DNA from: G965202665 sp965243835
GTDB lineage: Bacteria > Actinomycetota > Acidimicrobiia > Spongiisociales > Spongiisociaceae
Direction: 5' to 3'
DNA length: 64,000 nt
Assembly (NCBI GenBank): GCA_965243835.1
Contig: OZ251578.1
Coordinates: 2,914,001 to 2,978,000 of the forward strand
The notes below the pieces were generated by a model. That model made no database searches, was not told the origin of the DNA, and saw only the letters and a program-made list of their open reading frames with translations. Each line of letters begins with the position of its first letter. The stretch's first letter is position 1. Below, in pieces: positions 1-8,047 of this stretch. Both the position numbers and the translations under genes were made by a program.

Positions 1-130
1 CCCCCACCGCCTCGGTGAGGATGGGGATGGTAAGCACGGATCCCCCTCCCGCCATAGCATTAATGAACCCCAAGCCGCCCCCGGCCAGGAACAGCCATAG
101 CAATATCCAATTGTCGTCCGTGCGGCACCG
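1..130 (-). CDS. TauE/SafE-family permease, N-terminal part, runs off the left edge
   Basis: The minus-strand reading of these bases gives a hydrophobic N-terminus followed by a GFINAMAGGGS-like segment, the hallmark of TauE/SafE sulfite/organic-anion permeases. It aligns closely with the N-terminus of the intact permease at 849-1568, including the upstream RTDD stretch, so it is a paralogue. The rest of the gene lies outside the window, so whether it is intact cannot be told. No ATG precedes the conserved region, and the start codon is uncertain in both copies. Confidence 0.5.
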
Positions 131-131
131 C

Positions 132-848
132 CCTTTGTATCATCCGACAATACCGCCCCCGCCCCCAAAACCCGGAATTGAGGCGAACGCCCGACGCCTC
201 CCCGCCCGCCTATCCGCCAAATCAAACGCGCCATAAACCGATTACGCACCGTGTTTCCCGAACCCCCAAGAAACGGAGCGACGCCCGGAAATGCCGTCCG
301 TTCGTATGGACGACCCCGCCGTCGCCCCAAAAACCGGAATTGAGGCGGGCCCGACGCCTCCCCGTCCCGATATTCCCCAAACCGAACGGGCATGAAACCG
401 GGCGACGCACCGTAATCCGGATACTCAAGGAACGAGCGACGCCCAAAAAGCCATACGGACAGCCGACCCCAACACCGTCGCCGCCAACCAACCCCCGGCG
501 CAAACCCGCCCATAATCAACATCCACACGTCAACCATGCAACACCACCCCTTGTCCAACCGACAACGCCACCCCACCCCAAACCCAGCCTCGAGAAAGAC
601 GCCCAACGCCTCCCCGCCCCCTCCCCCACCGCCAACCAACCCCGGCGCAAACCGCCACATCCAACACCCACACATTTCAACCTGTGACACCACCCCTTGT
701 CCAACCCGACAACACCGCCTCCGCCCCAAAACCCGAAACGAGACGAGCGCCCGACGCCTCCCGTCCGTACTATCCCCCAACAGGACGCGCCGTGACAATT
801 AGGCGACCACCGCGTTTTCCGAACCCTCAAGGAAACATGAGCGGCCCC
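132..848. repeat. Degenerate C-rich tandem repeat field, no gene seen
   Basis: I see no credible coding sequence in these 700 bases. The plus strand is very rich in C and poor in G runs. A block containing CCCGACGCCTCCC-like and CCAAAACCCGGAATTGAGGC-like words recurs around 165-200, 320-365, 590-625 and 735-770. A second shared block, CACCACCCCTTGTCCAACC-like, starts near 542 and 691. The last two units have a period near 150 bases. The copies are diverged. The field sits between two TauE/SafE paralogues, which suggests decayed duplicated sequence or an intergenic repeat family. Confidence 0.5.
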
Positions 849-1568
849 CTAGAAAAACGCCATGCGGATGGCCGACCCCACCGCGGCCGTTACCAGCACC
901 CAGCGCGCCCAACCGGCCCCTTTTTCCACCGCCAGCCGGGCCCCGGTGTAGGCCCCGCTGACGTTGCCGGCGGCCATCACCAACCCCAACAGCAAATCAA
1001 CCTGTCCGGCGAACAGGAACACGGGCAGGGCCACCAGGGTGTAGGCGGCGATGATCACCACTTTGATCCCGTTGGCCTTGATCAGTTCCAACCCGCCTCC
1101 CAGCACCAGCCCCGCCAACAGCAGAAAACCCACCCCCACTTGCACGAACCCCCCGTAGGCCCCGATCAGGAAAAACACCACCGTCAGCCAAAAGGGGGAC
1201 AGCCGGGCCGGGCCTTCCTCCATCCACCGGCGGGGGCGGATAACCACGGTGGCCGCCACCAGGAAAATCACCACCGCGAATATTTCCCGCATCCAGTCGG
1301 TGGGCACCCGGGTGGCCAGCCACGCCCCCGCCCCCGACCCGGCCACCGCCCCGGGCAGAAAGCGCCCCACCGCCCGCCACGGGACTTTGCCGCCCTTGTG
1401 GTAGGCGAAGGTTCCGGCCAGGTTGGCCAGCAAAATCGCCACCCGGTTGGTGCCGTTGGCGACGGTCGCCCCCACCGCCTCGTTGAGAACGGGCACGGTC
1501 AACACCGACCCGCCCCCCGCCATGGAGTTGATGAAACCGGCCCCGAACCCGCCCGCGAACAGCAACAA
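849..1568 (-). CDS. TauE/SafE-family membrane permease
   Basis: This is a polytopic membrane protein of about 240 residues, in line with the TauE/SafE family, which exports or imports sulfite, sulfoacetate or related organosulfur anions. Near the N-terminus is a GAGFINSMAGGGS segment, the family signature; glycine-rich hydrophobic helices follow, with a second FVQVGVGFLLLAG repeat half-way, matching the two-fold inverted repeat. The frame is open upstream to a GTG at 1760, but that start would overlap the preceding ybaK-like gene by nearly 190 bases. I place the start at a TTG at 1568; it could lie slightly upstream. It follows the ybaK-like gene closely. The substrate is not predictable. Confidence 0.7.
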   Translation of the reverse strand: MLLFAGGFGAGFINSMAGGGSVLTVPVLNEAVGATVANGTNRVAILLANLAGTFAYHKGGKVPWRAVGRFLPGAVAGSGAGAWLATRVPTDWMREIFAVVIFLVAATVVIRPRRWMEEGPARLSPFWLTVVFFLIGAYGGFVQVGVGFLLLAGLVLGGGLELIKANGIKVVIIAAYTLVALPVFLFAGQVDLLLGLVMAAGNVSGAYTGARLAVEKGAGWARWVLVTAAVGSAIRMAFF

Positions 1569-1573
1569 GAAAA

Positions 1574-2119
1574 TCAGGTAGTCGTCCGTGCGCCACCGCC
1601 TTCCGGTTGGTGCGGACCATGCCCGGCTACGGAGTCCGCCGCCCCCGGGACATCGGAGGCGATAGGGCCCGTGATGGCGGAGATGAACCGGAGGTAGGCG
1701 GCGGTTTCCACCAACAGTTGCGCTCCCGGGGCCCCGGCGGAAACCGCAATCCGCTCCCACTCCAAGGCGGATTCGTCCACCGCCGCCGGGTAGGAGCGCT
1801 TGGCCCCGGGGACGGTCACCGCCCCCCGCCGGTATCCGGTCAGGCGGAGCACATCGGCCAGCGGGGCCATCTCCAAACGCCTGTCCCCCAACAGACGGGC
1901 CAGTTTTTTCAAGGACAGGACGCTCCCGGCCGGGATGAGGGCGAACACCGGACCGCGGGCGGAACCCACCGTCGCCAAAGTTTTGAACACCTGTCCCGGG
2001 GGAAGGCCCAGTTGGTCGGCGACCGCCTCCGCCGAAAACCGTTCCTCGGGCAGGTCGTACGGAAGCGTGCGGCAGGGGACGCCCGCCGCTTCCAGCAAAC
2101 GTCCGGCGTTGGTTTTCAC
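1574..2119 (-). CDS. YbaK/ProX-like aminoacyl-tRNA deacylase
   Basis: The product (181 residues) has the YbaK/EbsC fold. These enzymes hydrolyse mischarged tRNA, typically Cys-tRNA(Pro), in trans. Visible family features are a conserved lysine in the QVFKTL segment, a VFALIPAG strand, the LSLKKLARLLG helix and a GYRRGAVTVPG turn; lengths match the 150-170 residues of the family. I chose the GTG at 2119 because the longer frame to 2344 runs into the Bpa gene. The last 20 residues look unlike the family and lie against the TauE start. The gene is downstream of bpa on the same strand with about 20 bases between them. Confidence 0.8.
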   Translation of the reverse strand: MKTNAGRLLEAAGVPCRTLPYDLPEERFSAEAVADQLGLPPGQVFKTLATVGSARGPVFALIPAGSVLSLKKLARLLGDRRLEMAPLADVLRLTGYRRGAVTVPGAKRSYPAAVDESALEWERIAVSAGAPGAQLLVETAAYLRFISAITGPIASDVPGAADSVAGHGPHQPEGGGARTTT

Positions 2120-2138
2120 CGGCGCCGGTCCGGGGGGA

Positions 2139-2636
2139 TCAGAGGTACAAGCCGCCGCCCGCATGCGGCGGTTCCTCGCGGGGCGCAACCGCTTCGGCCC
2201 CTCCCCCGGCCCGAATCTGCTGCAGTTGGGCGCGGGCGGCCATCTGCTGGCTGACGATCGCCGCCTGGATGCCGGAAAACAGTCCTTCCAGCCATCCCAC
2301 CAGTTGCGCCTGCGCCACCCGGATTTCCGCCTGGGTGGGCACATCGTCGGTCAGCGGCTGGAAATATTCTTCAAATTCTTCGGTCAGGTCGTCAGTGAGC
2401 ACGCTGCGCAACTGTTTGAGCGTGGCCTGGTAGACATCGTTGAGGCGGGCCCGGCCGTCCTCGTCCAGGGTGGCGGTGCGCGCCTCGGCCAGCATGGAGC
2501 GTGTCATGGTGGCGATGCGCAACAACTTGGCCGGCTCCCCGATCATCTCCCCCCGGCCCTCTTCCTCCGACTCCCCGGCGCGCACCACCACCAGTCCCGG
2601 TTCGCCGCCGTCCGTTTGTCGGTTATCCTCATCCAT
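2139..2636 (-). CDS. bpa: Bacterial proteasome activator Bpa/PafE
   Basis: A 165-residue protein of the DUF2587 family. Bpa (PafE in Mycobacterium) forms an ATP-independent ring that docks on the 20S proteasome and feeds it unfolded or specific substrates. The core is helical, with a run of helices from about residue 30 to 140 (EPAKLLRIATMTRSMLAEAR and a later VGWLEGLFSGIQAAI helix). The protein ends in GGGLYL, matching the known C-terminal GQYL-type motif with the penultimate tyrosine that inserts into the proteasome alpha ring. The ATG at 2636 is preceded by AAGGAGG at good spacing. It is a marker for a proteasome-bearing actinobacterium; no proteasome genes are in the window. Confidence 0.9.
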   Translation of the reverse strand: MDEDNRQTDGGEPGLVVVRAGESEEEGRGEMIGEPAKLLRIATMTRSMLAEARTATLDEDGRARLNDVYQATLKQLRSVLTDDLTEEFEEYFQPLTDDVPTQAEIRVAQAQLVGWLEGLFSGIQAAIVSQQMAARAQLQQIRAGGGAEAVAPREEPPHAGGGLYL

Positions 2637-2826
2637 GGGAACCTCCTTGATTCCGGGATTCTGCCCGGCGCCAGTTCGGTTCATCATACCCAAACCGGAT
2701 TTCCGCCCGGGATGCCCGGAACGGCGCGACGGGTGCGCGCCGCAACGGCCCCGGTCGCCGGAACGGGGCGGATTCCCGTCATAATGGCGCAGGCGCGACC
2801 GCCCGGTCGCGGATTTCCAACCGCGC

Positions 2827-3879
2827 ATGCCAAAAGCAAAGGAGAAGCCATTGGGTTCGGCGGCCATCGTAGTCGAATCGGTGCGTAAAGCCTACGGGAG
2901 CATCCAGGCCCTGGACGGGGTGGACCTCGTCATCGAGGAGGGCACCGTGTTCGGGTTGCTGGGGCCGAACGGCGCGGGCAAAACCACCCTGGTGCGGGTG
3001 CTGACCACCCTGCTCAAGCCGGACAGCGGACGAGCGGTGGTGCTGGGATGCGACACGGTGCGGGATGCGGTGGCCCTCCGTTCCCGGATCGGCCTGGCGG
3101 GCCAGTACGCGGCGGTGGATCAGACCCTGACCGGCTATGAGAACCTGGAAATGGTGGGACGGCTCTACAACCTGGGGGCGGCCGAGGCCCGGCGGCGGGC
3201 CGATGACCTGCTGGAGCGGATCGATTTGACGGAGGCCGCCCATCGCCCGGTGCGCACCTATTCGGGGGGCATGCAACGGCGGCTGGACCTGGCGGCCGGG
3301 CTGGTCGGGCGCCCGGAGGTGCTGGTGATGGACGAACCGACCACCGGCCTGGACCCCCGCAGCCGCCTCGAGTTGTGGAAGATTATGGAGGAAATGGTGA
3401 CGGAGGGGGCCACCCTGCTCCTCACCACCCAGTATCTGGAGGAGGCGGACCGCCTGGCCTCCCGGGTGGCGGTGATCGACGCCGGACGGCTGATCAGCGA
3501 AGGCACCCCCGACGAGTTGAAAGCCCAAATGCACGGGGATGTGCTGGAAATGACCATCCTGGAGGCGGGGGAGTTGGAACGGGCGGCGGAGATTCTGGGA
3601 CGGCACGGGCGTTCGCTGGAAGTGGACCGGGCGGCGCAACGGGTGGGGATGACGGTGGCGGGCACTTCGCAGGCCCTGTCGGCGTTGCGGGACATCGACG
3701 AAAGCGGGGTGGGCATCTCCGACCTGCAACTGCGCCATCCCAGCCTGGACGACGTGTTCCTGGCCCTCACCGGGCGCGCCGCCGAATCCGGGGAGGAGGA
3801 GGCCGGCCCGCGGCGGGGCTCCGGACGGCGGGGAATATGGGCGGCGATGTCCGGGGGACGGCGCGGGGGGCGCGGCTGA
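2827..3879 (+). CDS. DrrA-type ABC exporter ATP-binding protein
   Basis: A 350-residue ATPase of the daunorubicin-resistance (DrrA) type, which powers drug or lipid export with a DrrB-like permease. Walker A is GPNGAGKTT near residue 48, the signature YSGGMQRRLDLA near residue 145 and Walker B LVMDEPTTGLDP near residue 168. The C-terminal third carries the DUF4162-like domain of this subfamily, followed by an Arg/Gly-rich tail. The ATG at 2827 has no clear ribosome site, but an AAAGGAG lies five bases before a TTG at 2851, which may be the true start. The stop overlaps the next gene's ATG (TGATG), so the two are coupled. The substrate is unknown. Confidence 0.9.
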   Translation: MPKAKEKPLGSAAIVVESVRKAYGSIQALDGVDLVIEEGTVFGLLGPNGAGKTTLVRVLTTLLKPDSGRAVVLGCDTVRDAVALRSRIGLAGQYAAVDQTLTGYENLEMVGRLYNLGAAEARRRADDLLERIDLTEAAHRPVRTYSGGMQRRLDLAAGLVGRPEVLVMDEPTTGLDPRSRLELWKIMEEMVTEGATLLLTTQYLEEADRLASRVAVIDAGRLISEGTPDELKAQMHGDVLEMTILEAGELERAAEILGRHGRSLEVDRAAQRVGMTVAGTSQALSALRDIDESGVGISDLQLRHPSLDDVFLALTGRAAESGEEEAGPRRGSGRRGIWAAMSGGRRGGRG

Positions 3880-4697
3880 TGGGCGCCGCCCCCGCCGCTC
3901 CGGCGGCCCGCTCCGCCCCTATCACCCGCATCGGCCCGGCGTTGACCATGCGCCACACGGCCATCCTCACCCGCCGCAACGTGATCCGCATTTTCCGCAC
4001 CCCGCAACTGCTGCTGTTTTCCACCATCCAACCCATAATGCTGGTGTTGCTGTTCACGTTCGTGTTCGGAGGGGCGATCCCCTTGCCGGACATCAACTAC
4101 ATCGACTACCTGTTGCCGGGGGTGATCATCCAGACTTCGGCTTTCGGTTCCACCAACACTTCGGTGGGCCTGACCGAGGATCTGCAGGCGGGGATCGTGG
4201 ACCGGTTCCGCTCCTTGCCGATGGCCCGGTCGGCGGTGCTGGCCGGGCGCACCCTGGCCGATGCGGTGCGCAACTCCATCGCCATCCTGCTGATGCTGGC
4301 CGTGGGGCACATCATCGGATTCCGCTTCGGGGCGGGAGCGGCCGCGGCGTTGGCGATGATGGTTCTGGCCCTGGTGTGCGGGCTGTGTTTTTCGTGGATG
4401 TCGGCCTGGGTGGGGTTGAAGACCCGCACCCCGGAGGTGGCGCAGGCGGCCTCCATCATCGTGGTGTTCCCCTTCATTTTTGCGTCTTCGGCCTATGTGC
4501 CGGTGGGGTCCATGCCCGGCTGGTTGCGGGTGTTCGCCGAAAACCAGCCCATCACCCGGTTCGTGGACGGGTTGCGGGCCTTGTCGCTGGGCGGACCGAC
4601 CGCCCGGCCCCTGCTGTTGGCCCTGCTGTGGGTGACAATCATTCTGGGGGTGTTCATCCCCATTTCGGTGCGCGCCTACCGCCGCAGCGCCGAATAG
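3879..4697 (+). CDS. ABC-2 type exporter permease (DrrB-like)
   Basis: A 272-residue membrane protein with about six transmembrane segments and the ABC-2 permease layout: a cytosolic N-terminus with HTAILTRRNVIRIFRTPQLL, then helices from about residue 50. The segment FASSAYVPVGSMPGWLRVFAENQPIT is the typical ABC-2 signature that precedes the last helix. The ATG at 3879 overlaps the ATPase stop, giving translational coupling; a later ATG (near 3948) would also keep the core. Together with the upstream ATPase it forms a complete exporter of drug, lipid or polyketide type. The substrate cannot be read from sequence. Confidence 0.9.
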   Translation: MGAAPAAPAARSAPITRIGPALTMRHTAILTRRNVIRIFRTPQLLLFSTIQPIMLVLLFTFVFGGAIPLPDINYIDYLLPGVIIQTSAFGSTNTSVGLTEDLQAGIVDRFRSLPMARSAVLAGRTLADAVRNSIAILLMLAVGHIIGFRFGAGAAAALAMMVLALVCGLCFSWMSAWVGLKTRTPEVAQAASIIVVFPFIFASSAYVPVGSMPGWLRVFAENQPITRFVDGLRALSLGGPTARPLLLALLWVTIILGVFIPISVRAYRRSAE

Positions 4698-4736
4698 CCG
4701 AATAAACGACCGGCTTCAGAGGCCGGACAGGTTTCT

Positions 4737-4754
4737 CCCCCGTTGCGGCGGGGG
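4737..4754. terminator. Hairpin between convergent genes
   Basis: CCCCCG at 4737-4742 pairs with CGGGGG at 4749-4754 around a six-base loop, and a short CTTTC follows. A smaller CCGGC/GCCGG hairpin lies just before it near 4710-4725. The position between two convergent genes fits a bidirectional transcription terminator, though the T tract is weak. Confidence 0.4.
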
Positions 4755-4774
4755 CTTTCGGAGCGGGCCGGAGG

Positions 4775-5365
4775 TCAGTGATCCGGTTCCAGCTCGGGGG
4801 ACCATTCCTCGAGGGTGAGTCTGCGCTCCCCGGTTTTCCCGCCCGGATTTTCACCGGCGGCCAGCGCCGTCAACCCGGCCCACAGGGCGGGAGCCACCCC
4901 TTTCAGGAACCGTTGGCGGGTGGGAATGAGCAGGACGAGGATGGCCCCCACCGGAATCCACCACCAGCTGTCTTCCACTACGAAGACGAGCAACGTCATT
5001 CCGGTGAGGGCCCCGTAGCCGATCATCACCGGGGCGGGGTTGGTAAGCAGGACGGACCCGAAGAACACGAACAGGGACAGCGGGCCGGCTATCCACCAGG
5101 TGAGGTAGCCGCCCAACCCCATTCCGATTCCCAACCCGGAGGCCAGCCAGGCGTCCGCCCGCAGGTCCCATCCGTTGAGCCGGGTGGGGCGGTCGGCGGA
5201 GCGGGCCATCCGCCCGTCGAAGAAGTCCGTGAACCAGGCCAGGGTGAGAAACAGGGCCGCCGCCTCCAACCGCCCGCCGGCCAACAGCGCCACCAAAACC
5301 GGCGCGGCCAAAAGCCGGGAAAAAGTAAGCAAATCAGCCAACTGCGCCCTATCCATGCCCCCCAT
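4775..5365 (-). CDS. CDP-alcohol phosphatidyltransferase-like membrane protein
   Basis: A 196-residue membrane protein. Near residue 47 it has DFFDGRMAR, matching the DxxDGxxAR start of the CDP-alcohol phosphatidyltransferase motif, followed by an Asp pair in DLRAD. The family joins CDP-diacylglycerol or another CDP-alcohol to a polar head group in phospholipid synthesis. The spacing between the AR and the last aspartate pair is about one residue shorter than the canonical motif and the usual Gly is shifted, so it may be a divergent enzyme. Four to six hydrophobic helices follow. The start at 5365 is chosen for length; an ATG three codons later is equally good. Confidence 0.65.
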   Translation of the reverse strand: MGGMDRAQLADLLTFSRLLAAPVLVALLAGGRLEAAALFLTLAWFTDFFDGRMARSADRPTRLNGWDLRADAWLASGLGIGMGLGGYLTWWIAGPLSLFVFFGSVLLTNPAPVMIGYGALTGMTLLVFVVEDSWWWIPVGAILVLLIPTRQRFLKGVAPALWAGLTALAAGENPGGKTGERRLTLEEWSPELEPDH

Positions 5366-5410
5366 TTAACCACAACCCCCCGCCCAACGCGGGAAACCCC
5401 GTCGGTCGGG

Positions 5411-5452
5411 CGAAACAAGGGTCTTGAATTCCCTCCGAAAATTCGCACACTG
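5411..5452. repeat. 40-bp direct repeat, left copy
   Basis: This segment, containing AAGGGTCTTGAATTC and TCCGAAAAT, recurs at 9748-9790 in the same orientation with about six mismatches and one indel. The two copies bracket a 4.3 kb segment. The left copy lies directly against the truncated end of the HATPase gene; the right copy lies just upstream of radC. It could be an insertion boundary, a duplicated radC promoter (TTGAAT with an ACAMTG word 17 bases later) or both. Confidence 0.7.
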
Positions 5453-5632
5453 TTAAAGGCGGGAACTACAGGATGGGGGCGGGAGCCCGCCTCCCGGGAC
5501 ATTGCCCGCAAATGCGACCCTCCGGTGCAGGTGTGGGAGGAATCGGTAGGTAAAGTATCGGCGGTCCACGTAAGCGAGAGCAAGGTAAAGCCGGTGCAAT
5601 GCCGGGACGGATTTTTCGCACGGCAGGGAGCG

Positions 5633-6865
5633 ATGATGCAGAAACTCAACCGAGACGAAATTCTCGGTTTCTTCCAAGCGGAGGGCGCGCTCGATTTCGA
5701 CCGCTCCTTCTGCCCGCGCTTCCAATACCCGGAGGACTTTGATCAGGCAAAGTTCGACGACTGGTTCCGACGCTCCCGCATCACCAACCTCGACTCCGTA
5801 GAAAACACGCTGGTAAACCTCGGGGTAGCGGAGCGGGCGGGGGACCAACTGTTGCTCCGCAACGCGGGCGTGCTGTTCTTCGCCAAAAACGTGCGCCGAT
5901 TCTTCCCCGATGCGTTCATCACCTGTCTGATGGGGCAAGGGGCCGACAAGGTGCACATCCTGGACCGGAGCGACTTGGAGGGGGGAGTTGTGGCCGACAT
6001 CGAAAACGCCATGGCCTTCATCGATCGCAACACCCGCACCAAATACCGGATTGAGAAGTTGCAACGGGAGGATATTAAGGAGTATCCGATGAAGGCTCTC
6101 CGCGAGGCCATCACCAACGCGGTTATGCATCGGGACTGGTATTTCACCGGAGCGAACGTCTTCGTTGAAGTGTACATCGACCGAATTCAGGTGATCAGCC
6201 CCGGCTCCTTGCCCCCCGGCGTGACGCTCACCAACATCGGGCGCACCAGCAAGAGGCGAAACTCCCTGATCGCCGATCTGCTTCATCGTATCGATTTCAT
6301 AGAGCGCGCCGGGACCGGCATCCGGCGCATTTGGGAGGAGGCCGGTGAAATGGGTTGCCCGGAACCCGAATTTGAGGCCGACCATTTCATAACCATCACC
6401 TTCTACCCCAACCCTGAAGTCAGATCTCTCGACCTAACCACCCCCGGGTCTGCATCGCCCAGTGCCGCCGACCAAGATACCCCACCCACCGACCCAGTCA
6501 CCGACCAAGATACCCCACCCACCGACCCAGTCACCGACCAAGATACCCCACCCACCGACCCAGATACCGACCAAGATACCCCACCCACCGACCCAGATAC
6601 CGACCAAGATACCCCACCCACCGACCCAGATACCGAAGTAGCCGAATTGCTGGCGGCCTTCTCCGGTGAAATGACCGGCGAGCAACTAAGGCAGGGGTTG
6701 AACCTGAGTCACAAAGGCCACTTTCGCCGCGCCTACCTGCAACCCGCCTTGAAATCGGGCCTAGTGGAAATGACCATACCGGACAAGCCCACCAGCCGCA
6801 ATCAACGCTACCGCCTCACCCCTAGCGGACAGAAGCACCTGAAACAGCTACGGCAATCGCAGTAA
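5633..6865 (+). CDS. HATPase/winged-helix regulator with 5'-truncated AlbA_2 domain
   Basis: This is the RecG-C-terminal-like transcriptional regulator family (AlbA_2 domain, HATPase_c_4 ATPase, winged helix). Codons upstream of the ATG still encode the end of an AlbA_2 domain (QVWEES...KPVQCRDGFF), but the N-terminal half is missing, so the gene is truncated at about 5500, next to the 40-bp direct repeat. The ATPase part shows REAITNAVMHRDW and ERAGTGIRRIWEEAGEMGCP. A linker of five 11-residue repeats (TDQDTPPTDPV type) follows, then a C-terminal helix-turn-helix ending LTPSGQKHLKQLRQ. The ATG at 5633 (or 5636) follows a GGGAG. A partial second copy of the 3' end lies at 7596-8036. Confidence 0.7.
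   Translation: MMQKLNRDEILGFFQAEGALDFDRSFCPRFQYPEDFDQAKFDDWFRRSRITNLDSVENTLVNLGVAERAGDQLLLRNAGVLFFAKNVRRFFPDAFITCLMGQGADKVHILDRSDLEGGVVADIENAMAFIDRNTRTKYRIEKLQREDIKEYPMKALREAITNAVMHRDWYFTGANVFVEVYIDRIQVISPGSLPPGVTLTNIGRTSKRRNSLIADLLHRIDFIERAGTGIRRIWEEAGEMGCPEPEFEADHFITITFYPNPEVRSLDLTTPGSASPSAADQDTPPTDPVTDQDTPPTDPVTDQDTPPTDPDTDQDTPPTDPDTDQDTPPTDPDTEVAELLAAFSGEMTGEQLRQGLNLSHKGHFRRAYLQPALKSGLVEMTIPDKPTSRNQRYRLTPSGQKHLKQLRQSQ
6470..6634 (+). repeat. 33-bp in-frame tandem repeat, five copies
   Basis: Five units of GACCAAGATACCCCACCCAC-type sequence, 33 bases each and nearly identical, encode the Asp/Thr/Pro-rich linker of the regulator. Unit variation is mostly GTC versus ATA near the unit end. 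The truncated paralogue at 7750-7810 has only one unit, so copy number has changed between paralogues. Confidence 0.9.
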
Positions 6866-6876
6866 CCGGACGGGAG

Positions 6877-7090
6877 CTACTGTTCGGCGCCTACGATCAG
6901 GGGCGGCTGGTCGGAGGACGGGATACCGAGCAACCGGGCCGAATCCGCATCCGAGGGCATTTCCTCCACCTCCCGAAGCGTACGCTCCATAGCACGGGTC
7001 CACACTCCTGTTGCATCCACAGTTCTGGAGGCGGTGGCCAGTTGCCGCTTCAACTTGTCAAGCACACCGCCGAACTTGCCGATATTGTCT
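6877..7090 (-). pseudogene. rmuC 3'-end fragment
   Basis: The minus strand encodes the last 65 or so residues of an RmuC-like protein: KFGGVLDKL through PSSDQPPLIVGAEQ, ending in a stop at the same place as the intact rmuC at 8048. Identity to that gene is high but not complete (roughly 80 percent at nucleotide level by eye). The 5' remainder is lost where HicA-like sequence begins. It is one arm of a duplication in which the regulator 3' end and rmuC 3' end occur twice. Confidence 0.8.
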
Positions 7091-7227
7091 ACGTACCGTC
7101 CGCTGACGGACGTGAACTGAAACGCGGCACCACCATGGCAATATTTAAGCAAGCAGGTTTAGAATGGGATCCGCAGGGGGGCAAGAAAAGACGCGGCGGC
7201 CCGGTACCCATACAGAAAGGAACATGA
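7087..7227 (+). pseudogene. hicA 3' fragment
   Basis: The plus strand reads VPSADGRELKRGTTMAIFKQAGLEW, resembling the C-terminal half of HicA mRNA interferases (a VP..., then KGTLRSILKQAGL). The N-terminal part with the catalytic histidine of HicA (SHH motif) is absent: upstream sequence is the antisense of the rmuC fragment. The frame ends in a TGA that overlaps the hicB ATG (ATGA). The toxin is therefore probably inactive. An in-frame ATG at 7042 exists but would start within the rmuC remnant. Confidence 0.6.
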
Positions 7228-7514
7228 TGAGGTACGACTACATTTTGGAAGCACCCGGTGACACGCCCGGTTGGGGCGGGTGGATTCCGGATGTGCCGGG
7301 TGCGATCGCCAAAGGCGACACCGAACAAGCCACCGTCCACATGCTGGAAGAAGTGCTGGAGGGCGTCTTGGAGTTCCGCAGGGACAATGGACTGCCCATA
7401 CCAGAGCCTGCTCCTTACATCGGCCAGGTGCCCGCCGGTTGCCGCCTCTACCGGGCGGAGGAAAGGGTAGTTTCTGTTTCGGAGCGTCGGCGGGCACAGG
7501 GAATTTCCTTATAG
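7224..7514 (+). CDS. hicB: HicB-family antitoxin-like protein
   Basis: The 96-residue product has the HicB partial RNase H fold signature: YDYILEAPGDTPGWGGWIPDVPGAIAKGDT, then an EAL-like helix and a GLPIPEPAP segment. HicB proteins neutralise HicA toxins and repress the hicAB promoter. No C-terminal ribbon-helix-helix or HTH domain is evident. The start ATG at 7224 overlaps the stop of the HicA fragment, and GAAAGGA lies just upstream. As its HicA partner has lost its N-terminus, HicB here is likely an orphan left by the local duplication/deletion. Confidence 0.75.
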   Translation: MMRYDYILEAPGDTPGWGGWIPDVPGAIAKGDTEQATVHMLEEVLEGVLEFRRDNGLPIPEPAPYIGQVPAGCRLYRAEERVVSVSERRRAQGISL

Positions 7515-7595
7515 GCAACTATTGCTCCGGACGGTTTGGACCGACAACGAGCACCCATTGCTCCTCAAGCTGGCATATCTCTCAGTTGCCACCGT

Positions 7596-8036
7596 AGCTT
7601 CGGGACCGGCATCCGGCGCATTTGGGAAGAGTCTGGTGAAATGGGTTGCCCGGAACCCGAATTTGAGGCCGACCATTTCATAACCATCACCTTCTACCCC
7701 AACCCTGAAGTCAGATCTCTCGACCTAACCACCCCCGGGGCCGTATTGCCCAGCCCCACCGACCCAGTCACCGACCAAGATACCCCACCCACCGGCCCAG
7801 ATACCGAAGTAGCCGAATTGCTGGCGGCCTTCTCCGGTGAAATGACCGGCGAGCAACTAAGGCAGGGGTTGAACCTGAGTCACAAAGGCCACTTTCGCCG
7901 CGCCTACCTGCAACCCGCCTTGAAATCCGGCCTAGTGGAAATGACCATACCGGACAAGCCCACCAGCCGCAATCAACGCTACCGCCTCACCCCTCGCGGA
8001 CAGAAACACCTGAAACGGCTACGGCAACTGCGGTAA
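7596..8036 (+). pseudogene. Second, truncated copy of the HATPase/winged-helix regulator 3' end
   Basis: From about 7603 the plus strand repeats the regulator at 6310-6865 almost base for base (GTGIRRIWEES... through the C-terminal winged helix) but lacks everything upstream of the ATPase GTG motif. The linker holds one repeat unit instead of five. A frame is open from an ATG at 7536, but those residues match nothing. Close identity with the upstream copy, while the adjoining rmuC arms have diverged, suggests recent gene conversion. Confidence 0.8.
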
Positions 8037-8047
8037 CCGGACGGGAG

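Noticed and set aside
997..1620. Long minus-strand ORF overlapping the TauE/SafE gene, and many similar long ORFs opposite high-GC genes
   Set aside because: Shadow frames produced by high GC; composition (Arg/Gly/Pro-rich) and lack of domains show they are not genes.
1569..1760. GTG start at 1760 for the TauE/SafE gene
   Set aside because: It would overlap the ybaK-like gene by nearly 190 bases, and the added residues do not look like a membrane protein.
6470..6634. CRISPR array
   Set aside because: Repeats are contiguous without spacers and encode an in-frame protein linker; no cas genes are present in the window.
6403..6685. Minus-strand ORFs with GGVSWSV- and GGWGILVG-type repeats
   Set aside because: They are the reverse reading of the 33-bp repeat inside the regulator gene; no independent support.
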